Source of the DNA: Arthrobacter gengyunqii
GTDB taxonomy: Bacteria > Actinomycetota > Actinomycetes > Actinomycetales > Micrococcaceae
NCBI RefSeq assembly: GCF_023022985.1
Contig: NZ_CP095461.1
Span: forward strand, 248,001 to 312,000
Direction of reading: 5' to 3'
DNA length: 64,000 nt
Below the pieces are notes generated by a model. It was not told the DNA's origin and ran no database searches. It saw nothing but the letters and a program-made list of their open reading frames with translations. Below are positions 17,594 to 26,348 of this stretch, one piece after another. Numbering within the stretch: the first letter of the stretch is position 1; each line of letters opens with the position of its first letter. A program made the translations under genes and the position numbers.

Positions 17594-18275
17594 CAGGCCC
17601 TCCGGTGCGCAGCATCGGAACAGGGCAGCCAAGAGTGACCCCACCGAGTGGCACGGCCACCGGATTGTCACTGAGGACGATCTCGGTGCCGTCTTTGACG
17701 CGGAGGCGAATGAAGCGGAGCGGGTGCGGCTGGCCCGCCGGCGGAAGCTGCGGCACCGGATTGTCATTGGCCTGCTTGCGGCCGTGCTGCTGGCCGGGGC
17801 GCTGTTTGCCGTCGCAGTCCTGAGGGGATGGATCGTCCTCTCTGAACCCGTGGAAAAGCCGGTGGCCTCCAAGGAATGCCCCGTGGGGCCATTCTCGTAT
17901 CAACCGCCGGACACCATAACGGTCAACGTGTACAACACGACGCCGACGGCGGGGCTGGCCACGCAGGTTTCCGAAGCCCTGGCTGAACGTGGTTTCCAGA
18001 AGGGGACCGTCGGCAACAGCTCGGTCAACCGTCAGGGCATGACCGCCATCATCATCTCCGGACCGGAAGGAGAAGCCGCGGCCTTCACCCTGCAGCAGCA
18101 GATTCCGGAAACCCAGTACTCCCAGGACGCCCGAGCCGATGCCACGGTGGACGTGGTTCTGGGGTCCGGGTATACAGCGCTGGTGCCTGCGGAAAACGTT
18201 TCGACCACCGCCACCGGGCCGATGAGCTGCCCGTCGATGACCGAGACCGCGGCACCTCCGGCTCCGGCGGGCTAA
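17586..18275 (+). CDS. LytR C-terminal-domain membrane protein
   Basis: A 229-residue protein with a hydrophilic cytoplasmic N-terminus (about 55 residues, basic RLARRRKLRHR stop), one membrane span (residues about 60-80), then an extracytoplasmic LytR_C domain. The domain begins ITVNVYNTTPTAGLATQVSEAL, in which the VxVxNxT pattern is diagnostic, and ends near VDVVLGSGYTAL. The domain is found in cell-envelope proteins, although its biochemical role is unsettled. It is translated in step with the small protein upstream. Confidence 0.85.
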   Translation: MTDRPSGAQHRNRAAKSDPTEWHGHRIVTEDDLGAVFDAEANEAERVRLARRRKLRHRIVIGLLAAVLLAGALFAVAVLRGWIVLSEPVEKPVASKECPVGPFSYQPPDTITVNVYNTTPTAGLATQVSEALAERGFQKGTVGNSSVNRQGMTAIIISGPEGEAAAFTLQQQIPETQYSQDARADATVDVVLGSGYTALVPAENVSTTATGPMSCPSMTETAAPPAPAG

Positions 18276-18277
18276 GC

Positions 18278-18706
18278 ATGAGGCGCACGCCGGAAGAACG
18301 AACCCTGATCGGACTGGAGTTCGGTACGGCTGCGGCTGCCCTGGGAGGAGGCATCCTCCTGTCGCTGCGACCGGACGGCGCCTTTTTGCACGCCAGCCCG
18401 GCAGTCCTGCGGCGTACTCCGTTTACGGACTGGCGGGTTCCGGGACTTCTTTTGGCCGCCGGTTGCGGCGGCGGTTACCTGCTTGCGGGGCTGCTGACCC
18501 TGCGGCGGCACCGGGCCGCACGCCTGGTGTCCATTGCCGCCGGAACCGCGCTGGTTGGGCTGGAAGCGTGGGAAGTGGCGTTCATCGAATACCAGCCGCT
18601 GGAGGCAATTTTCGCTGCGGTGGGAGCCGCCGTCGTCGTGCTGGCGCTGCGAAATTTTCCTGCGTCCGACCAGCAGGTCAGCTCCGGAGCAGCTCTGCCC
18701 GCTTAG
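18278..18706 (+). CDS. Uncharacterised four-span membrane protein
   Basis: A 142-residue hydrophobic protein whose ATG lies 2 bases after the LytR_C gene's stop, so it is probably in the same operon. It has about four spans, starting at residues 12-30, 50-67, 78-92 and 105-120. It has no recognisable motif. Co-location suggests an envelope role, but nothing in the sequence shows it. Confidence 0.65.
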   Translation: MRRTPEERTLIGLEFGTAAAALGGGILLSLRPDGAFLHASPAVLRRTPFTDWRVPGLLLAAGCGGGYLLAGLLTLRRHRAARLVSIAAGTALVGLEAWEVAFIEYQPLEAIFAAVGAAVVVLALRNFPASDQQVSSGAALPA

Positions 18707-18743
18707 CGGTTCGCGGCCCTGCGCCAATCCGTCGCGCGGGCAG

Positions 18744-18770
18744 TCAGGCATCTGTTTCATGAATACCTGA
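18744..18770. promoter_or_regulatory. Imperfect palindrome upstream of the aromatic cluster
   Basis: TCAGGCAT and ATGAATACCTGA form an interrupted dyad (outer arms TCAGG/CCTGA, inner AT-rich core), 85 bases before the dioxygenase start. It is placed where a regulator such as the LysR protein encoded at 25298-26272 could act. Binding is inferred only. Confidence 0.4.
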
Positions 18771-18854
18771 CATAGGGAATTACGTCTTCTCCAAATATAT
18801 GATGCGCCTCACAGTTGGACTGAACATCAGCAACTATTGAAGGCGAGTAAGCCC

Positions 18855-19874
18855 GTGGATCGACTCCTCTCCCATTTGGCACATCTGGAAATCACCAGCC
18901 CCGACGTTGACGCCTCGACCCGTTTCTACGTGGAGAAGTTCGGCATGCGGCTGGTTGATTCCATTGACGGTGTTTCCTATCTTCGCTGCTGGGGCGACTA
19001 CTACCGCTACAGCCTGGTGGTGCGTCCCGGCGCCGAGCCTTCGCTGGCGAACATGGCCTGGCGCACTGCATCCGAAGAGGCACTTGGGGCAGCGGCAGCA
19101 AGCATCGAAGCCGCGGGAGTGCAGGGCGAATGGGTTTCGGGCGGACACGCCCACGGCAAGGCCTATCAGTTCACCGGACCTTACGGGCACCCGATGAAGC
19201 TGTTCTACGAGGTGGAAAACTACGTGGCGGAGCCGGGTTTCGAGTCGTCCTACCCGGACCGTCCCGAACGCCGCAGCAGCCATGCCGCTGCCCCCCGTTT
19301 CCTGGACCATGTCACCATAGCGGCCAGCGACGTGCGCGGTTTCGCCGAGTGGTACAACCGGGCCCTGGGCTTCCGCATCATGGCTTTCACAACTCTGGAC
19401 GAGGCTCCGATCACCGTCTTCTCGGTCCTCACCACCAACGAAAAGTCTCACGACCTGGGCGTCGTCATGGACACATCGGACTGCGCCGGCCGCGTCAACC
19501 ACATCGCCTTCTGGGTGGACACCCATGAGGACCTGCTGCGCACGGCGGACGTGTTGATGGAGAACGGGACCGCCATGGAATACGGCCCGTCCATCCACGG
19601 TATCGGCGAGCAGAATTTCCTCTACTTCCGGGAACCCAGCGGCCTGCGGGTGGAGCTGAACTCGGGCGGCTACCGGAACTATGTGCCGGACTGGGAGGCG
19701 CGGTCATGGAAGCCGTCCCTCGGGTCCAACAACTTCTACCGCAACGGGGCCATGCCGCATTCCATGACGGAGTCCTTCCCGCTGGCGGACGGATTCACGG
19801 CCACCGAGGAAGGCGCCTCGGAGGAAATGAAACAGGCGCTGCTCAACCCCTACGCCGAGCATGGCAGGGGCTGA
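18855..19874 (+). CDS. Type I extradiol (catechol 2,3-dioxygenase-like) VOC dioxygenase
   Basis: A 339-residue two-domain vicinal-oxygen-chelate enzyme that should cleave a catecholic ring next to one hydroxyl. The N-terminal repeat has HLAHLEITS; the C-terminal repeat carries the iron ligands His (FLDHVTIAAS), His (VNHIAFWVD) and Glu (GLRVELNSGG), all present. I start at GTG 18855 because an AAGGCGAG site precedes it; an upstream TTG at 18837 lacks one. First gene of a tightly packed six-gene operon that also encodes an FAD hydroxylase and two FAH-type hydrolases, so it is probably the ring-cleavage step. Confidence 0.88.
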   Translation: MDRLLSHLAHLEITSPDVDASTRFYVEKFGMRLVDSIDGVSYLRCWGDYYRYSLVVRPGAEPSLANMAWRTASEEALGAAAASIEAAGVQGEWVSGGHAHGKAYQFTGPYGHPMKLFYEVENYVAEPGFESSYPDRPERRSSHAAAPRFLDHVTIAASDVRGFAEWYNRALGFRIMAFTTLDEAPITVFSVLTTNEKSHDLGVVMDTSDCAGRVNHIAFWVDTHEDLLRTADVLMENGTAMEYGPSIHGIGEQNFLYFREPSGLRVELNSGGYRNYVPDWEARSWKPSLGSNNFYRNGAMPHSMTESFPLADGFTATEEGASEEMKQALLNPYAEHGRG

Positions 19875-20865
19875 ACCGGTGACGTACTCGCTGATCACGT
19901 TCACGGATCCGAACACGGGTGAGCCCCGGACCGGGCTGGAGACCGGAGGCCAGGTCCTGCCGCTGACGGACGCCAACCTGGACCTGCCCGGGGACGGCAG
20001 CATCACCATGGAGGCCGTGATCGAGCACTGGGACAAGGCGGAACCCCAGCTGGACCTGCTTGCCGAACAATCCTCCACAGAACAATCCTCCGACGCCCCC
20101 GGCTGGCTCAACTCCGAAGAGCTGACCGTGCTCGCCCCGCTCCAGCCGCGGCAGGTCCTGCAGGCCGGCGCCAACTATCGCCAGCACGTCATTGATCTGG
20201 CCGTGGCGCACCGTGACGGCGGCGGCACCGAGGAGGAGATCCGTGCCCGGATCACTGCCACCATGGACCGGCGGGCCGAGGGTACACCGTACTTTTTCAT
20301 CGGGCTCCCGACGGCGATGGCCTCCGCCACTGAGGACCTGGTGCTTCCGAGCTACAGCAAAACCCATGACTGGGAACTGGAACTGGCCGCCGTCATCGGC
20401 AAACGGGCCTTCCGCGTGAGTCCCGAGGAAGCGCTGGACCATGTCTTCGGTTACACGATGGTCAATGACATCACCACCAGGGAGCTGGTTTTCCGCAAGG
20501 ACATGCCGGCCATCGGCAGTGATTGGTTCCGTGCCAAGAACGCCCCCGGATTCCTGCCCACCGGGCCTCTGGTACTGCCGGCGAAGTTCGTCGAGGACCC
20601 GCAGGACCTGATGGTCACGCTCCGGCTCAATGGCGAGACCATGCAAAAGGAATCGACGGCGGACATGATCTTCACCGTGGCCCAGCTCATTTCACACGCC
20701 TCCCAGCAGATGCCGCTGCTGCCCGGGGACCTGATCCTGACCGGCAGCCCGTCCGGCAACGGGGCACACTGGGGCCGCATGCTGCGCGACGGGGACGTCA
20801 TGGAAGGCACGATCACCGGGCTGGGCACGCAGCTGGTGCACTGCAGGGATGAGGTGGCACCGTGA
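19861..20865 (+). CDS. Fumarylacetoacetate hydrolase-family protein (first copy)
   Basis: A 334-residue member of the FAH family, which hydrolyses or decarboxylates ring-fission diketo acids. The metal-site region appears as KTHDWELELAAVIGK (Asp and Glu pair) and DHVFGYTMVNDITTREL. LILTGSPSGNG near the C-terminus is the conserved product-side loop. It overlaps the dioxygenase gene by 14 bases and the cyclase gene by 4. With a second FAH member in the same operon, one may act as hydrolase and the other as hydratase or decarboxylase. Confidence 0.88.
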   Translation: MAGAEPVTYSLITFTDPNTGEPRTGLETGGQVLPLTDANLDLPGDGSITMEAVIEHWDKAEPQLDLLAEQSSTEQSSDAPGWLNSEELTVLAPLQPRQVLQAGANYRQHVIDLAVAHRDGGGTEEEIRARITATMDRRAEGTPYFFIGLPTAMASATEDLVLPSYSKTHDWELELAAVIGKRAFRVSPEEALDHVFGYTMVNDITTRELVFRKDMPAIGSDWFRAKNAPGFLPTGPLVLPAKFVEDPQDLMVTLRLNGETMQKESTADMIFTVAQLISHASQQMPLLPGDLILTGSPSGNGAHWGRMLRDGDVMEGTITGLGTQLVHCRDEVAP

Positions 20866-21872
20866 TCGAGGTTAATGCTGAAGACCAGGGGATGATTCGC
20901 CGCTCGGACGCACTGGGCAGCATCGAGGCCATGGCTGCCGCGCACAACAACTGGGGCCGCTGGGGTTCGGACGACGTCCTTGGGACGCTGAATTTCATTG
21001 ACGAGGCGAAGCGGGTTGAGGCAGCCGGCCTGGTCCGGACCGGGCAGGCCTTTTCCCTGTCCCAGCCGTTCAACACCGATGGTCCGCAGAAGGGTTGGCG
21101 CCGCCGCATCAATCCGGTGCACACCATGACGGACACCGGCACGGATGCGGAATTAGGGAACCAGGGCTTTCCGCATGGCATTGGCGGTGCGGACGACTAC
21201 ATCACCATGCCGCTGCAGTGCTCCACCCAGTGGGACGGCCTTGGGCATATCTTCGATCGTGGAAAAGCTTGGAACGGCCGCCGCGCGGGGAAGGTGGTGA
21301 CCAGCGACGGCGACCAGGTAACCGGGATCCAGACGGCAGCGGCGAAAATCGTCACCCGGGGTGTGCTGCTCGACGTCGGGCGGGCACTGGGTCCCGAGCT
21401 GGGCGAGGACGCCGGCGAACTGCCGGACGGGTTTGCCATCACGGCCGAACACCTCGAGGCCACCATCGCGAAACAGGGTCCGAGTTCCGTGGTTCGCCGC
21501 GGCGACATTGTGGTGCTGCGGACCGGCCAGTACGCCCGGACCCTGCGCCTGGGATGGGGCGACTATGCAGGGGGACCGGCCCCGGGACTGTCCTTCGGCA
21601 CCGCGCCCTGGCTGCACCGGAGCGAGATTGCCGGTATCGCCACCGACACCTGGGGCTTCGAGGTCCGGCCCAACGAATTTGACACGGCGTTCCAGCCGCT
21701 GCACCAGATTGCCATTCCCAACCTTGGCCTGTACCTGGGGGAAATGTGGGATCCGGAGCAGCTCGCAGAGTCCTGTGCCGCGGACGGTCAGTACGACTTC
21801 CTGCTTACGGCCGCGCCCCTGCCCATCACCGGTGCGGTCGGATCACCGGTCAACCCCATCGCTGTAAAGTAA
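20862..21872 (+). CDS. Cyclase-family (kynurenine formamidase-like) metal hydrolase
   Basis: A 336-residue protein starting at GTG 20862 inside the previous stop. It has the cyclase/formamidase fold markers: NNWGRWGSDDVLGTLNFI at the N-terminus and TQWDGLGHIFD, where the usual HxGTHxDxPxH metal motif is replaced by a DGLGH variant, as in the bacterial 'cyclase family protein' subgroup. VVLRTGQYAR and IPNLGLYLGEMWD follow. It probably hydrolyses an amide or lactone intermediate in this pathway. The actual substrate is unknown. Confidence 0.82.
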   Translation: MIEVNAEDQGMIRRSDALGSIEAMAAAHNNWGRWGSDDVLGTLNFIDEAKRVEAAGLVRTGQAFSLSQPFNTDGPQKGWRRRINPVHTMTDTGTDAELGNQGFPHGIGGADDYITMPLQCSTQWDGLGHIFDRGKAWNGRRAGKVVTSDGDQVTGIQTAAAKIVTRGVLLDVGRALGPELGEDAGELPDGFAITAEHLEATIAKQGPSSVVRRGDIVVLRTGQYARTLRLGWGDYAGGPAPGLSFGTAPWLHRSEIAGIATDTWGFEVRPNEFDTAFQPLHQIAIPNLGLYLGEMWDPEQLAESCAADGQYDFLLTAAPLPITGAVGSPVNPIAVK

Positions 21873-21915
21873 CCCCTCCCATCCGCGCCTGACTGAAAAC
21901 AAAGGAGTTTGCACC

Positions 21916-23043
21916 ATGGCAGCTGTGAGCAAAGTAGGAATTGTCGGTTCGGGGGCAGCCGGATTGACGGCTGCGGTTCTGCTGGCCGATGCAGGCATCG
22001 ACGTGGAAATCCTGGAGAAGGAAACGGGCCCCTCTTCGCTGGGGTCCGGCATCACGCTCCAGGGCAACGCCCTGAGGATCTTCCGGCAGCTCGGCATCTG
22101 GGACGAAATCGCGGCGAAGGGCTTTGCCTTCAGCGAGCTGGGTTTCCGCGCACCGGATCCGGCGGGAACCGTCCTCTCCGTGACGGACGATGCCCGGACC
22201 GGCGGAGCGGACCTGCCGGCAACGCTGGGGATGTACCGGCCGGACCTCGCCGACGCCCTCCGGCGCCGCGCCGTCAACGCCGGCGCACGCATCAGCTACG
22301 GCACGAAGGTCAAGGGCGTGGAACAGGACGGCAGTTCAGTCACTGTCATTACCGACGACGGCGACCGGCTCAGCTATGACCTGCTGATCGGCGCCGACGG
22401 ACTCCACTCCGCGGTGCGTACAGCGATCGGGATCAAAACCGAACCGGAACCCACCGGGATGGGCATCTGGCGGGCGTTCGTGGAGCGCCCCGCCGAGGTG
22501 GTCCGCACGGATCTCACCTATGGCGGGCCCTGCTACATTGCCGGCTACTGCCCCACCGGCGAGGACACCATGTACGCCTACCTGGTCGAAGATGCACAGG
22601 AGCGCAGCGTCGAGGACGGCCCGAAGATCATGGCCGGCCTCGCCGCGGCCTACGGCGGGCCCTGGAAGGAGATCACAGCCAGCCTGGACCACAGCGCGCG
22701 GGTCAACTACACCCGGTTCACGGCCCACCTGGTGGATGGTCCGTGGAACCGCGGCCGGGTGGTGATCATCGGCGATGCTGCCCACAGCTGCCCACCCACC
22801 ATTGCCCAGGGCGCGGCCATGGCGGTCGAAGACGCTGCAGTCCTTGCCGAACTGCTGACCAACGGCGAAGAACTGAACGACGCCCTGTGGGAAGCGTTTA
22901 CGGAACGCCGGCTGGCGCGCGCCCGGACCGTGGTCCGGGGATCTGTCCAGCTGGGGCAGTGGATGCTCGACGGCGAGATCCGGAACGCGGACGTTCCGGG
23001 TCTGATCGGCTCCGTGGCAGCAACCGTGACCCAGCCCGCATGA
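21916..23043 (+). CDS. FAD-dependent aromatic monooxygenase
   Basis: A 375-residue class A flavoprotein hydroxylase. The dinucleotide motif GSGAAGLTAAVLLADAG starts near residue 11, the DG motif is LIGADGLHSAVR, and the second FAD motif is VVIIGDAAHSCPP. The architecture matches salicylate/3-hydroxybenzoate hydroxylases. AAAGGAG lies 8 bases before the ATG. In this operon it would add the hydroxyl needed before extradiol cleavage. Confidence 0.9.
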   Translation: MAAVSKVGIVGSGAAGLTAAVLLADAGIDVEILEKETGPSSLGSGITLQGNALRIFRQLGIWDEIAAKGFAFSELGFRAPDPAGTVLSVTDDARTGGADLPATLGMYRPDLADALRRRAVNAGARISYGTKVKGVEQDGSSVTVITDDGDRLSYDLLIGADGLHSAVRTAIGIKTEPEPTGMGIWRAFVERPAEVVRTDLTYGGPCYIAGYCPTGEDTMYAYLVEDAQERSVEDGPKIMAGLAAAYGGPWKEITASLDHSARVNYTRFTAHLVDGPWNRGRVVIIGDAAHSCPPTIAQGAAMAVEDAAVLAELLTNGEELNDALWEAFTERRLARARTVVRGSVQLGQWMLDGEIRNADVPGLIGSVAATVTQPA

Positions 23044-24176
23044 GCGTACCCCAGGCCCAGGCCCAGGCCCAGCGCCCGGCCGCGGCCCCTCTGGTCGATG
23101 TCCATGCCCACGTGGTGCTGCCCGAGCTCCAAGGGTTTGTGGCGGCTTCCGCTCCGGCGGAATTTGCTGCCGCGCAGGAACTTGATGCCAGGCGGCAGGG
23201 ACCCGTGTCCGCGGAACACTCCGGTGCCATGATCCGGGAACGCTGGCCGCGGCTGGTGGACCTTTCCCGGCGGCTCGCGGACATGGACGCCGCCGGCATC
23301 GACGTGCAGCTGGTTTCGCCGTCGCCGTCGCACTACTACTACTTCGCGGAGCCGGACGTCGGAGCGGAGATCGCCCGCCGGGCCAACACCGCGATGATGG
23401 AGCTGGTGGAATCGGCGCCGGACCGCCTGGCCGGACTGGGGCTGGTTCCGCTGCAGCACCCGGACCTCATGGTGGCCGCACTGGAGCATGCGGTGCAGGA
23501 GTGCGGCCTGTACGGGGTGGAAATCGGTTCCTATGCCCCCGGCCGGGACCGCATCGCCGGCCAGGGGCCGAACGAGGGGACCGTGGAACTGTCCGACGTC
23601 CGGCTTGAACCGTTCTGGGCGCGCGCCGAAGAATTGGGTGCGATCATCTTCCTGCACCCCTTCGGCTGTTCCCTGGATGAACGGCTGGACCGGTTCTACC
23701 TCGCCAACACGGTGTCGCAGCCGGCAGAGAACGCAGTCGCCCTGTCCCACCTGATCTTCGCCGGGGTGCTGGACCGCTACCCCGGCCTGCGATTGATTGC
23801 GGCGCACGGCGGCGGCTACCTTCCCACCACGCTGGGACGGTCCGACCATGCCTGGCGGGTCCGCCCGGAGGCGCGCGGGTCCGCCGAACCTCCGTCGTCC
23901 TACATGAAGCGGATGTGGTTCGATTCGCTCACCCACAGCCCGGCTGAACTGCGTGCCCTGGTCGCGGCGGCCGGAGCCGACCGGATCCTGATGGGCTCCG
24001 ACTATCCGTTCGACATGGGGTCCGAAGACCCCACGGGCGAAGTGCGCGCCGCCGGTCTTTCACCGGAGGACGAACAGGGGATCCTCACCGAAAATGCTGC
24101 AGCGCTCGGAATCCGCCCCGGACACGCAGCACATTCCAAGGCCATGAGCGGGGAAGGAACCGGAGACGATGGTTAA
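23040..24176 (+). CDS. ACMSD-like amidohydrolase (putative decarboxylase)
   Basis: A 378-residue TIM-barrel metal enzyme with an ATGA overlap to the monooxygenase gene. The Zn ligands are visible as VDVHAHVVLP, a His in IIFLHPFG, a His in LIAAHGGGYLPT and the Asp in LMGSDYPFDM. This set is typical of amidohydrolase_2 enzymes such as aminocarboxymuconate-semialdehyde decarboxylase and gamma-resorcylate decarboxylase. It probably removes a carboxyl group from an aromatic acid or a ring-fission acid. The Gln/Ala-rich N-terminal extension is unusual. Confidence 0.87.
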   Translation: MSVPQAQAQAQRPAAAPLVDVHAHVVLPELQGFVAASAPAEFAAAQELDARRQGPVSAEHSGAMIRERWPRLVDLSRRLADMDAAGIDVQLVSPSPSHYYYFAEPDVGAEIARRANTAMMELVESAPDRLAGLGLVPLQHPDLMVAALEHAVQECGLYGVEIGSYAPGRDRIAGQGPNEGTVELSDVRLEPFWARAEELGAIIFLHPFGCSLDERLDRFYLANTVSQPAENAVALSHLIFAGVLDRYPGLRLIAAHGGGYLPTTLGRSDHAWRVRPEARGSAEPPSSYMKRMWFDSLTHSPAELRALVAAAGADRILMGSDYPFDMGSEDPTGEVRAAGLSPEDEQGILTENAAALGIRPGHAAHSKAMSGEGTGDDG

Positions 24177-25218
24177 GATTGCACGCTGGACAAACGGCGG
24201 GGAGGTCCACTCCGGCTTTATCCAGGAGGACCTGGCCTACCGGCTGCCGGCCGGACAGACCACCAACCACCTGTTGGACGCCGGGCTGGAAGAAACCCTG
24301 CAGATCGCGGAACGAACCATCGAAGGAGCAGGGGAGTCGGGTGCGGGTGCTCCCAGCCCATTGTCCGACGTCGTACTCCTGGCCCCGCTGGTTCCCGCCT
24401 CCATGCGCGACTTTGTCGCCTTTGAAGAACACGTGGAAGGCATCCGGAAGACTATCGAGGGCGCCGGCGGCGTGATGGAGGAGTGGTACGAAGCTCCCAC
24501 GTTCTATTTCACCAACCCGCACACGATCCGTGCCACGGGTGAGGAAATCGGCATTCCGGCAGGCTGCAGCCAGTTGGACTTCGAGACGGAGGTCGCGGCC
24601 GTGATCGGCAGGGTCCCCGGGAGCAGCGGCGCCAACCTGAGCGCGGAGGAAGCGCACCGGCACATCTTTGGTTACACCGTTTTTAACGACTGGTCCGCCC
24701 GGGACCTGCAGCGCCGTGAGATGAAAGTCAGCCTGGGTCCGTGCAAGGGGAAGGACTTCGCCGGCACTCTTGGTCCATGGATTGTGACTGCTGACGAATT
24801 TGCCGCCAAGCATGATCCCGAAGGTTTCCTGGGCCTGGCGATGAGCGTTGACGTCAACGGGGAACGGGTGGGGGAGGACCTGCTGTCCAACATGGGCTGG
24901 CCGTTCGCCGAGCTGGTGGCCTACGCCTCCCAGGACTCCCGGGTGCTGCCCGGTGACGTGTTGGGCTCCGGGACCTGCGGCAGCGGGTGCCTTGCCGAAC
25001 TGTGGGGCCGCCACGGATCGGTGACGCCGCCTCCCCTGCAGACGGGGGACACCGTCAGCATGACGGTCGAGGGCATCGGCACCATCACCAACACCATCGG
25101 CCTCCGCCGCGAGGCTCAGACCTTGGTGCGTGCCCGGCCGCGGCCGCGGTTGCCCCGGGCCCATGACGGTGCCGGGATCGCGGGGGCCGCGGGAATTGCT
25201 GGAGTGGCCGGGGGCTGA
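24169..25218 (+). CDS. Fumarylacetoacetate hydrolase-family protein (second copy)
   Basis: A 349-residue FAH-family protein overlapping the amidohydrolase gene by 8 bases. The metal-site segment is CSQLDFETEVAAVIG and GYTVFNDWSARDLQ is a canonical core motif. VLGSGTCGSGCLAELWG is the conserved C-terminal loop. The last 25 residues form a low-complexity tail (GIAGAAGIAGVAGG). It is only distantly similar to the first FAH copy, so the two probably handle different intermediates. Confidence 0.87.
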   Translation: MVKIARWTNGGEVHSGFIQEDLAYRLPAGQTTNHLLDAGLEETLQIAERTIEGAGESGAGAPSPLSDVVLLAPLVPASMRDFVAFEEHVEGIRKTIEGAGGVMEEWYEAPTFYFTNPHTIRATGEEIGIPAGCSQLDFETEVAAVIGRVPGSSGANLSAEEAHRHIFGYTVFNDWSARDLQRREMKVSLGPCKGKDFAGTLGPWIVTADEFAAKHDPEGFLGLAMSVDVNGERVGEDLLSNMGWPFAELVAYASQDSRVLPGDVLGSGTCGSGCLAELWGRHGSVTPPPLQTGDTVSMTVEGIGTITNTIGLRREAQTLVRARPRPRLPRAHDGAGIAGAAGIAGVAGG

Positions 25219-25297
25219 AACCCCGTGCGGGAGGGGAGCGAACCCCGTGCGGCGGCGGACGCCGCAGTGTTTCTGCTGCGGGACGGTGCAGCGGGGG

Positions 25298-26272
25298 TCA
25301 GCCTCGCTGCACCGCTGGCCGTGCGTCCCCCATGACGGCCACTCGTGTGGCTTCGCCCCCCGCCAAATTCCCGTGCAGCTGCGCGCAGGCACGTTGGACT
25401 ACGGACCGGAGCCAGCGGCTCGCGGGGTCCTCTGAGCGGGTGGTGTGCCAGAACATCGCCTCGACCAGCATGGGTTCGGCTTCCACCGGAAACTCGATAA
25501 TGGAAATACCCGCACCCCGTTGAGCCCTCTGGGCCAGCATTTTGGGAACCAGCGCCACCAGATCCGTACCTTCAACGAGAAGCGGGAGAGCCAGCAGCCC
25601 GGACACGCTGGCCGCAACCTTGCGTTCAATCCCCAGCGATTCCCAGAAGAGGTCTGCCGGGGTTTTGATTGATTCGCCGAAGGAACCCACCGCATGGTGG
25701 AGGCTGCCCAGATCCTCGGCACGGATCAGGTCCCCGGCCAGGACGGGGTTCCCGGAATCCACCACTGCTACGAAGCTGTCCCGGAAGACGGGCTTGCTTT
25801 CGCCGGGCAGCGCATACCCGGCCGGACCTACGATCAGGTCGCAGCGGGTGAAATCTGCCTGGTGAAACGGCATCATCGACGTGGGAACAAAGTTCACGCT
25901 GACGCCGGGCGCCTCCACCTGCAGGATCCGGCGCAGCGGTTCCACTGCCATGGTCGTTGCATAGTCCGACGCGGCGATGGCAAATTCACGGTCGCTGGTG
26001 AGCGGATCAAACCTGCTGCGGATTCCGGTGACGCGGTCCAGGTTCTGGATCGCGTCATCCACCAGCGGGACCAATTCCTGGGCCAGCGGCGTGAGCTCGA
26101 ACTGCCGTCCTGCCCGTACGAGCAGCTCGTCGTCAAAATAGCGGCGCAGCCGGGCGAGGGCGGCGCTCGTTGCCGGCTGGCTCAGCTGCAGATGGTCCGC
26201 CGTCCGTGAGACATTCCGCAGCCGAAGAAGCGTCTGAAGCGTTGGCAGCAAATTCAGATCGATGGACTTCAT
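25298..26272 (-). CDS. LysR-family transcriptional regulator
   Basis: A 324-residue regulator with the N-terminal helix-turn-helix DLNLLPTLQTLLRLRNVS and LSQPATSAALARLRRYFDDE, of the NodD/LinR-like type. The effector domain starts around residue 90. It is convergent with the aromatic operon and follows the ABC permease gene by 76 bases on the same strand. It could be co-transcribed with the importer and control the catabolic genes, although that is inferred from position. Confidence 0.88.
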   Translation of the reverse strand: MKSIDLNLLPTLQTLLRLRNVSRTADHLQLSQPATSAALARLRRYFDDELLVRAGRQFELTPLAQELVPLVDDAIQNLDRVTGIRSRFDPLTSDREFAIAASDYATTMAVEPLRRILQVEAPGVSVNFVPTSMMPFHQADFTRCDLIVGPAGYALPGESKPVFRDSFVAVVDSGNPVLAGDLIRAEDLGSLHHAVGSFGESIKTPADLFWESLGIERKVAASVSGLLALPLLVEGTDLVALVPKMLAQRAQRGAGISIIEFPVEAEPMLVEAMFWHTTRSEDPASRWLRSVVQRACAQLHGNLAGGEATRVAVMGDARPAVQRG

Positions 26273-26348
26273 GCGTGCCAGCTTAGGCGGGAGGCCAAAT
26301 GTTCCTGCTCCGGAGCGGTCACTCCGCGGGTCGCAGCCATGCCTGCCC